Assembly (NCBI GenBank): GCA_015179125.1 | Contig: WHVA01000049.1 | Span: 62,001 to 126,000, forward strand | Direction of reading: 5' to 3' | DNA length: 64,000 bases | Source of the DNA: Gautieria morchelliformis | Taxonomy: Eukaryota; Basidiomycota; Agaricomycetes; Gomphales; Gomphaceae | In this document: piece by piece, positions 58,001 through 64,000 of the stretch | Position numbering within the stretch: the stretch's first letter is position 1 | Layout: the number at the start of each line of letters is the position of its first letter | Notes under the pieces: generated by a model | What the model saw: only the letters and a program-made list of their open reading frames with translations | Databases searched by the model: none | Told to the model about the DNA's origin: nothing | Made by a program: the position numbers and the translations under genes

Positions 58001-58396
58001 ATCAGGTGGATATGATGGCCCCGCAAGCGTAGGAGGGCGCAATGGAGCTGGCTGTACAGGGTCTGGCCTATGTCCTCTCAGGGGCTGCCATGGTGTGATA
58101 ACTGCTAACTGAGCCCGAAGGGCTGCCACCTGCTCTGTAGGACTGGGATCAGGAGCAAGTGATGGCCCTGCCACAGGTTGTTGAAAAGGATCGGCTGCAC
58201 TGCTTCTAGAAGGAGGGTGAGGGATGGCAAAAGGCGGTGGTGGAGGGGGTGGCTGGTTCTGAGCTCCAATATGCGCTCTCCGACGCGCTCTCCGATGACT
58301 GGGTGGTGTCATCACCTCCTGCCCCTCCCTCGCACTTTCACGCACCTGCCGACGGTTGCTCTCTGGGGTAGATGGATCCCTGAGAAGTGCAGGCAT
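54920..58396 (-). CDS. Helitron Rep (HUH nuclease) protein with Pro-rich extension
   Basis: 1158 codons from an ATG at 58396. Residues 1-330 are a Pro/Gln/Ala-rich region with repeats such as PPQPLPAPPQPPQPLP and VVGSAAVADLHAHAAGI; these are unusual for Helitrons. A zinc-finger-like segment follows (CPDCGALHWMAEHLL...FGDCCLEGK, about 337-370), then the Helitron-like N-terminal domain. The Rep domain has the metal-binding block GLPHMHILIWFE (about 786) and the double-tyrosine block KYINKYLYKG (about 922), which nick and join DNA at the element ends. The frame stops after FKEHM where the helicase should continue. Spliced exons upstream of the ATG are possible: 58436-58511 reads DQWLCNPSEIPAQPVFPEF between an acceptor and a GTAAGT donor. 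Confidence 0.85.
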   Translation of the reverse strand: MPALLRDPSTPESNRRQVRESAREGQEVMTPPSHRRARRRAHIGAQNQPPPPPPPFAIPHPPSRSSAADPFQQPVAGPSLAPDPSPTEQVAALRAQLAVITPWQPLRGHRPDPVQPAPLRPPTLAGPSYPPDPSPGEQVAALRAQLAGIPPLQPLRRNRPDPVQPAPVVGSAAIAQLHAQAAGIGQPVVGSTAVADLHAHAAGIQPIPAQPLGRHRQAPLQPAPRPPVVGSAAVAALRAQANAVRPMPRLLPALLRPLQRLPAPPQPPQPLPAPPQPPQPLPSPPQPLQPLPAPPRPPQPLPVPRQRPQRPPPPIPLGRSRIIEADVQRHDLGPMVIPCPDCGALHWMAEHLLRSSNQRPRFGDCCLEGKVQLPELPVLPQPLRRLLEGQDPEAKQFRQNIRQYNAVFAFTSLGADFDLNLLREGRGPYVLKLQGKLYHIHDSLIPNPGRQIQYAQLYIYDPALALAQRNAHNPGLSPNIMGDLQEMLLLCNPHVAIYRQAAERVRAQGQNGEIRARLTYREHRDPRRYNIPTADEIAVVLPGDGINPEPRDVIVQLKGGCFRRVSDMNPNYASLHYVLLFPRGELGWQPGICYRQLPGGRERPGRVTQIQYHSYRLFQRTEEPTTLLRAGKLFQQYIVDSWAAAEQSRLWWIRTNQHTLRAEMYNQMMDAFHRNDNDRDPNNLGTRSILPATFQGWTRDMQENLQNSLAISRKHGVADLFITTTANPNWQEVLDALLPGQTPQDRPDLVSRVFQLKKKYLIDLIVKEKIFGETVARVHTIEFQKRGLPHMHILIWFERDSKIRHPHEVDSMISAEFPDPETHPVLYRLVCELMTHGPCGEMKPNAPCMGNGKCKKNFPKPFCEETSLNEDGYPKYRRRNDGRLHNVRGDMLDNRWVVPYSALLLLKFWCHINPELTINVRCIKYINKYLYKGHDGTTMEFGRTQDEIKQYLDARYVSAHEACWRLLEREIHTQVPAVMALPVHEKDHHTIIFDPNQDVDNILERAEAKKTPLMAYFEANDIYPEARDLLYVEFPEHFTWHSQDKVWTPRQGGYSIGRLHFANPRSGERFFVCTLLIVVKGARSFEELRSVDGIQYAPYKEACRARGLLDDDQELRLCLQETSGMKTGAQLRHLFATILGHCNPSGPSRLWDGFKEHM

Positions 58397-58512
58397 ACGA
58401 GTAGAGAGAGGATAAAGATATCAATATCAGACTTACATCGCAAGCAGACTAAAGCAAACTCAGGGAAAACAGGCTGTGCGGGTATCTCAGATGGATTGCA
58501 AAGCCACTGATC

Positions 58513-59575
58513 CTAATATAAATACTGCAAATAGCAGATACAGTTACAAAAACGTACCAGAAAGGGGATAATACCCAGGTAGGGTATGCAGTAGTGACTG
58601 GACAAATGCACTTGAAAAGTGCCTACAAAATGCCAAAAAAGCAAAGTTATAGCAAATAAGAACACAATAAGCATCAAGAAAAGGCAGGTACAATAGAATA
58701 ACACTCACCAGAAACAACCAGGTACTCAGTGCAGCAGTGACAGGACAAATATCACTTGAAAAGTGCCTAAAAATGCCAAAAAAGCGAAATTATAGCAAAT
58801 AAGAACACAATAAGCATCAGGAAAAGGCAGATACAATACCATAACACTCACCAGAAACACCCAGGTACTCAGTGCAGCAGTGACAGGAAGAATGTCACTT
58901 GAAAAGTGCCTGAAAAAATGCCAAAAAAGCGAAATTATAGCAAATAAGAACACAATAAGCATCAAGAAAAGGCAGATACAATACTATAACACTCACCAGA
59001 AACACCCAGGTACTCAGTGCAGCAGTGACAGGAAGAATGTCACTTGAAAAGTGCCTGAAAAAATGCCAAAAAAGCGAAATTATAGCAAATAAGAACACAA
59101 TAAGCATCAAGAAAAGGCAGATACAATACTATAACACTCACCAGAAACACCCAGGTACTCAGTGCAGCAGTGACAGGAAGAATGTCACTTGAAAAGTGCC
59201 TGAAAAATGCCAAAAAAGCGAAATTATAGCAAATAAGGACACAATAAGCATCAGGAAAAGGCAGATACAACAGCATAACACTCACCAGAAACACCCAGGT
59301 ACTCAGTGCACCAGTGACAGGACAAATATCACTTGAAAAGTGCCTGAAAAAATGCCAAAAAAGCGAAATTATAGCAAATAAGACACAATAAGCATCAGGA
59401 AAAGGCAGATACAACAGCATAACACTCACCAGAAACACCCAGGTACTCAGTGCACCAGTGACAGGACAAATATCACTTGAAAAGTGCCTAAAAAAGGCCA
59501 AAAAAGCGAAATTATAAATAACCAACATAAAAAGGCAGTTTCAGTAGCATCAAACTCACCAGAAAGAACCTAGAT
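58513..59575 (-). repeat. Tandem ~145-bp modules resembling micro-exons upstream of Rep
   Basis: Seven to eight units on the minus strand. Each has a 58-nt core (for example 58852-58909) preceded by GGCATTTTTTCAG and followed by GTGAGTGTTAT, then ~87 bp of T-rich intron-like sequence with TTGCTATAATTTCGC. The core has one open frame (HFSSDILPVTAALSTWVFL). Since 58 is not a multiple of three, adding units shifts the frame. Reading straight through is also open in places and gives hydrophobic strings, so an unspliced coding repeat is an alternative. Confidence 0.65.
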
Positions 59576-59835
59576 AGGATGTTAATGGAAGGGATGCAGG
59601 TGGTGGGAGGGATGGGATGGGATGGGATGATGGTAGAAGGAGGGCAGAGGGGACCGGCTGCGCAGCGTCTGCCAGGTCAGCCAGCGCGGTACCGGCAAGC
59701 CCCAGAGACCGGTTGGTCTGGGCTGGGCCAGGGCCTAGGGCTCGCGGCTGTGCCGCTCGCTCCGCTGACCTAATCTTTATGTAACATTATTAGTCAGTGG
59801 CACCCACAACCCACTGCCCCCGTTTCACTCTTAGA
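59576..59835 (-). promoter_or_regulatory. 5' region of the Rep/helicase Helitron
   Basis: It shares the CAGTGGGTTGTGGG terminal block and the GGCTCGCGGCTG..CCGCTCGCTCCG repeat with the other copies. It also has a GGGATGGGATGGGAT run and GGTTGGTCTGGGCTGGGCC. Neither a TATA box nor the CACGTG palindrome is obvious. Confidence 0.4.
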
Positions 59836-60034
59836 CTAGGTGGATACCCGCGCTTCGCGCGGGGGTGCAAGTCAAACGCCTCGGTAAGGTCAAACGCATC
59901 AGCAAGGTCAAACGCCTTGGGTAAATCAAACTTGGGATAAGTCAAACACATTCGGATAAGAAATTTTCTTTCAGATAAGTAAAATGCATCTTATTGATTG
60001 ACAGTAGCTCTAAGTAACACATCAAGGTAGGTAA

Positions 60035-61330
60035 TGTTATGACCATGCTGCTTGACCAACTCTGGTACCTCCATGCCTCCTCTGGCTCTATTCCGCAATG
60101 TCCACACTTTGACCTTTTGATCCCCTTGTTCTTTACTATTCACATACTTCCCCTTTTGACTCTATTCACCGGCGTTCCCTACTTGACCCTTAGCATAGCA
60201 AGTCCGGAGCATCAGGAGATCCATTTGTTCCACTATCAATGTTACGACTGTTCCCCTCAACCATCTCCGCCATATCCGCATATCCTCCGCACCACCTCTG
60301 CACCGCCTCTGCACCACCTCCGACTCTATTCCACAACATCCGCACCATCCGCAACCCTCTACCTCAACCCTTGTGATTTCAGTACCCCTGGCCACCTCCA
60401 GATACCGGCCCCCGTACTCGACCCTGAACACAGCAAGATACCATTTCCGTAATTCTGTTTCTTCCGAGGCCTATTGTACTTGCTTGCCTTGTTCTTTGCC
60501 ATTGTACTTACCCTACCCTGCACCCCCCTTGTCATCCCATTGTTCCGCATTAGTTACTTGCCCCATATGTCTATCCGATTCCTGCACTCTCCAGAATTTG
60601 CTTAGTACCATACCATTACCTGTTGCTTCAGCTCGTTGTATAAAACCCCCTCATGTATGTCTCCGTTCCTGCAATCAGATAATCAACTTCGATACGTGAT
60701 TCCCTTCGCACTGTCTCCTGTTCTTAGCACAGCGAGTTTTGCTAGTCTTGTCTCCTTCCGCTCTCGACCCTCTGTCCTCCGCCTCTTCCGACCTTTGTTC
60801 TCCGACCCTCGAACCTTGACTCTCAGTACTCTGTTCCCGACTTCTGCCTTCTCCGATATCCGCAAGTCAATCCCAAATACTTAGGATGGTAGTTCATCAG
60901 GGGCACAACACATAAGTTGAAGCCGTTGTCCTTTCCAGTTCTGACCTCTGTGAATTCCAATACGTAACAATCAATTAGACACACATTCCCCTTGTTCTTT
61001 TGCCTATTGATTGTTCTTAGTTCCACCCGGCACCCCCTTGTAGTTCCTCTTGTTCCGTATTAGTTACTTACTCCATTTATCCTAGTTACTTTTGCTTGCA
61101 CTGCAATTGCTTACCTCTACCTTCTGACATGTTGTCTCAGCTCTTTGTATAAAACCCAGTCATGTGTGCCTCTATTCTGCAATCAGATAATTGACTTTGA
61201 TATGTGACTCCCTTTGCACTGTTTCCTATTCTTACCACAGCAAGTACTTGCAAGGCCTTTGTCTCTCTGACCTCTGCCTTCCAACTCGATTTCTGATATC
61301 CAATTTAACTCAATTCTTGACCCCTTACCT
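60035..61330 (+). repeat. LTR fragment inside H7, itself interrupted by a solo LTR
   Basis: Same LTR family and same right-hand cut as 48357-48917. Continuity is broken at 60235-60974 by the younger LTR. Confidence 0.8.
60240..60969 (+). repeat. Solo LTR (730 bp) nested in the LTR fragment
   Basis: TGTTACGACTG...TACGTAACA with exact target duplication ATCAA (60235-60239, 60970-60974). It contains TTGTATAAAACCCCC followed by GCAATCAGATAATC, similar to the host LTR, so the two are related sub-families. The empty site is preserved at about 48555. Confidence 0.9.
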
Positions 61331-61469
61331 CTAGGTGGATACCCATGCTTCACACGGGGGTGTAGGTCAAACGCATTGGGTAAATCAAACTTGGGATAAG
61401 TAAAACACATCTCATTGCAATTGAAAGTAGCTATAAGTAACACATCAAGATAGGTAATGTCTCTACGCA

Positions 61470-62690
61470 TGTCTGCATGTGCCCAAGTATAGTGTGCATA
61501 GCCTTGAATATAGCATGCTTATTGTGTCCCTGGTTTGTAACATGCACACATAACATGTCCCCAAGTATAGTGTGCGTAGCATGTCCTCCATGCATAGTGT
61601 GTCTCCACATGTAGCATGTCACCAAGTACAGTGTGCATGGTGTGTCCCACATGCATAGCATGTCCCTGGTTTGTAGCATGTCCCCAAACATAGTGTGTCC
61701 ATAAATTATAGCATGTGTGTCCCCCATGCATAGCGTGTCCACATGTGTAGCATGTCCCTACATGTAGTGTGTGTAGCATATCCCTCAAATATAGTGTGCA
61801 AAGTGTGTCCCCAATGCATAACATGTCCCCCAAGTATAGTGTGCATAGCATGTCCTTTGTTTGTAGCGTGTCCCCCAAGTATAGCATGTGTAGAATGTCC
61901 CTTGTTTGTAGTGTTTTCCCCTGTAGTGTGTCCCTTGTTCGTACCGTGTCCCCCAAGCATAGTATGTCCCCACATATAGTGTGCACATCCCCATGCATAG
62001 TGTGCATGTGCCCATGCATAGCCTGTGTGTCCCATCCCCCAAGCATAGTGTGTCCCCACATGCAGCATGTCACCAAGTACAGTGTGTGTGGCATGTCCCA
62101 CATGCATAACATATCCCTCAAGTATTTTGTGTGTAGCATGTCCTTAGCATGGTCGCATCATGTCCACATGTGTAGCATCTCCCTACACATAGTGTATGTA
62201 GCCTCTCCCTCAAGTATAGTGTGCACAGTGTGTCCCCCATGCATAACATGTCCCCCAAGGATAGCACGTATAGAATCTCCCTTGTTTTTCCCCATGCATA
62301 GTGTGCGTAGTGTGTCTCTTGTTTGTACCGTGTCCCCCAATCATAGTGTGTCTGTCCCCAAGCATAGTATGTCCCCAAGCATAGTGTATCCCACCATATA
62401 GTGTGCACATCCCCATACATAGTGTGTGTGTGCCCATGCATAGCATGCTTGTCCCCATGCATAACATGTGTGTCTCTACGCATAACATGCATGTCCCCAA
62501 GCATAGCATGCTGTCCCATGCACAACACGCATGTCTCCACGCCTAACGTGCATGTCTCCCACCTAACATGCATGTCTTCATGCCTAACATACATGTCTCC
62601 ATGCATAACATATGTGTCTCCATGCATAGCGTGCGTGTCCCCATGCATAGTGTGTGTAGCATGTCCCAATGGCATGTGTAGCATATCCCA
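61470..62690 (-). repeat. 21-bp minisatellite in H7
   Basis: The longest of the 21-bp arrays (about 58 units), inverted relative to 41030. Open frames on both strands are repeat artefacts. Confidence 0.9.
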
Positions 62691-63677
62691 AGGGCCTCAA
62701 AGTGAAGCAAGCAGAGGCTGTTACTTATCATTTACTTTTCGCAAACTCAGGGACATGTATCAATATCTATTTTGTGACATATACAGACATAAATAAAATA
62801 GTAAAGGAAGCCATATTTAAGCAGCTGCTGTCATTAGTTTTAAAAAGTCAGGATTATCTCAAAACAAATGTCCAGTACGTTTAAGCTGAAGTTGTTATTA
62901 ATTTTAGCAAAGTCAAGATTATGTATTTTTTGAAAAATGTCAAAAAAATGCACTGTACATTTAAGCTCCAACTGTTGTCAATTTTCATAAAGTCAGGATA
63001 ATTTATTGACATCTATCTGCGAAAAAATGTCAACAAAGTACAGTACATTGAAGCAGAAGTTGTTATTAATGCCCAGCCAAAGCCAGAGAAGCCCAGAGAC
63101 TGACAGAGAAACCCAGAGCCCAGCCAAAGCCATAGTAAGCCAGCCACCAGTATAGCCAGAGAAGGAGTGCCTGGCAGCTTTACAGTAAATAAACCAACAA
63201 AACAAACCACATTTAAAAGCAGAACATATTGCCATTAATTTTAGAAGAAACTTATTGATGCCTATTTTCAAAAAAAACCTGAAATATATATATATCAAAA
63301 TACATTTTTTTCAGCAGTCTTGGGATTTTATTTAAATCTATTTTCGAAAAAAATAACAAAAATATAAAGCAAATGTGAATACAATATGATAAAAAAAAAG
63401 GAACCAATAAAATTACAAACACAAATAAAATAAAATACATTGGAATGCATTAAAAAAGAGATATTACTTACCAATAGATAGTCAGCCAACCAAAGCCATA
63501 GACAGCCAGCCAGCTAAAGGAGGAGACAGCAGACAGCACCCAGAGCACAGAGCAGACAGCGGACAGAGCACAGAGCAGACAGCACAGAGCACAGAGCAGA
63601 CAGAGCACATAGCAGACAGCAGATAGAGGAATCGCCGGTTGGGCAGGTTCCTGGCGTTATGTCCTTACCGTTCAGCC

Positions 63678-63825
63678 TTTATACCGTGCACGCATGTCGT
63701 GCACGGACCACACTCGCGTATGCGCGCTCTGGTCGCGAACGGGTCACGTGACCACTGCGCAGCGTTCTCTCGCAGCTGCGCCACTCGCCGCTGACCTAAT
63801 TTGGAACGCAAACGGTCACGTGACC
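63678..63825 (-). promoter_or_regulatory. Promoter-like 5' region of H7
   Basis: TATAAA on the minus strand with two GGTCACGTGACC palindromes upstream and CTGCGCAGCG repeats; nearly the same as the region at 39829-39976 on the plus strand. Confidence 0.6.
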
Positions 63826-63940
63826 ATGCTGCGCAGCGTTCTTGGCTCGCGCGCTCCGCTGACAAACTAATGACCAAGCATTTGTCAGCATTGGTCAGCG
63901 CGCCCACAACCTCCCACCTAGGCGCTTTCATATAGTGTAA

Positions 63941-64000
63941 CTAGGTGGGTACCCGCGCTTCGCGCGGGGGTGTAGGTCAAACGCCTCAGTAAGGTCAAAC
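63941..64000 (-). mobile_element. 3' end of a further Helitron (H8), cut by the window edge
   Basis: CTAG at 63941-63944 with the CCGCGCTTCGCGCGG hairpin and the start of the GGTCAAACGCCT subterminal repeats. It shows that the head-to-tail array continues past the window. Confidence 0.85.

Larger units (their letters stand above)
53128..59835 (-). mobile_element. Helitron H6 carrying Rep and helicase (formerly autonomous)
   Basis: 6.7 kb. The 3' end is CTAG (53128-53131) with the CCGCGCTTCGCGCGG hairpin; the 5' end at 59835 (TCTAAGAGTGAAACGGGG) touches the CTAG of H7. It encodes a Rep domain and a PIF1-type helicase in that order, the classic Helitron pair. A module array lies upstream of Rep. 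The coding region changes frame twice (near 54925 and near 53510), so this copy probably no longer makes the full protein, but it is the likely source type for the non-autonomous copies here. No GGTCACGTGACC palindrome is seen at its 5' end, unlike most of the others. Confidence 0.9.
59836..63940 (-). mobile_element. Helitron H7 (21-bp sub-family), composite sister of H4
   Basis: The outer 3' end is CTAG (59836-59839), the inner 3' end CTAG (61331-61334), and the 5' end at 63940 reads TTACACTATATGAAAGC. The LTR fragment between the two 3' ends has the same cut point as in H4, so the composite was duplicated after both insertions. H7 differs by a further solo LTR (60240-60969). Inside: 21-bp array, ~90-bp modules (62740-63350), leader intron signals, TATA (63678-63683) and two GGTCACGTGACC palindromes (63742-63753, 63814-63825). 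Confidence 0.85.

Noticed and set aside
58513-59575. CRISPR or tandem tRNA-like array
   Set aside because: Unit length of 145 bp with splice-like borders and no spacer/repeat structure or cloverleaf.
63920-63925. CCTAGG near the H7 5' end as another Helitron terminus
   Set aside because: No hairpin or subterminal repeats beside it; it is a chance CTAG in the conserved 5' block.

Overview
The window looks like a repeat-rich stretch of a basidiomycete fungus genome (probably Agaricomycetes). The evidence is compact multi-exon genes with introns of about 50-100 bp and GT-AG (one GC-AG) borders, a fungal-type NACHT/ankyrin NLR, small MARVEL-domain membrane proteins, Cys-rich secreted proteins, and a mixture of Ty3/gypsy, Ty1/copia, hAT and Helitron elements. 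All calls come from reading the sequence; no search was run.

Layout. 0-9 kb is the most gene-like part: the N-terminus of an unknown gene leaving the left edge, a tandem family of three MARVEL-type tetraspan genes on the minus strand (two intact, one decayed) lying in a duplicated ~2 kb segment, a decayed gene, and a small ankyrin-repeat gene with four exons. 9.2-22.5 kb is a transposon nest: an AT-rich repeat, a tyrosine-recombinase remnant, a decayed chromodomain Ty3/gypsy element (5-bp target duplication GGAAC), a short element with terminal inverted repeats, and a whole-looking Ty1/copia element (target duplication GGGAA) sitting inside that short element. An inverted solo gypsy LTR then abuts and cuts off an NLR gene (22.5-26.1 kb, minus) whose ankyrin domain is a near-identical 99-bp tandem array. 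27.2-30.8 kb holds two paralogous Cys-rich secreted protein genes, the second with a GPI-anchor-like tail. 31.5-39.7 kb is mostly decayed DNA transposon material: a 1.25-kb hAT-like element with an exact 8-bp target duplication and gene-like cargo, a hAT transposase remnant, a ~1-kb inverted repeat pair, and an AT-rich insert of organellar character.

39.7-64 kb is almost entirely Helitrons, many joined head to tail with the CTAG 3' end of one directly touching the 5' T of the next. Three sub-families can be told apart by their internal repeats: 21-bp minisatellite, 17-bp minisatellite, or tandem ~145-bp modules that look like micro-exons with splice sites. One element (53.1-59.8 kb) carries the Rep/helicase genes, now split by frame changes. 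Most copies share a 5' region with GGTCACGTGACC palindromes and a TATA box, and a 3' end with a GC-rich hairpin followed by CTAG. The plus-strand block at 39.7-45.26 kb can be proved to be an insertion, because the uninterrupted target survives near 9.456 kb.

Working picture: a small host neighbourhood of membrane, secreted and immune-type genes was duplicated and then invaded in layers, and the Helitrons have amplified locally into tandem concatemers, carrying LTR insertions along with them.
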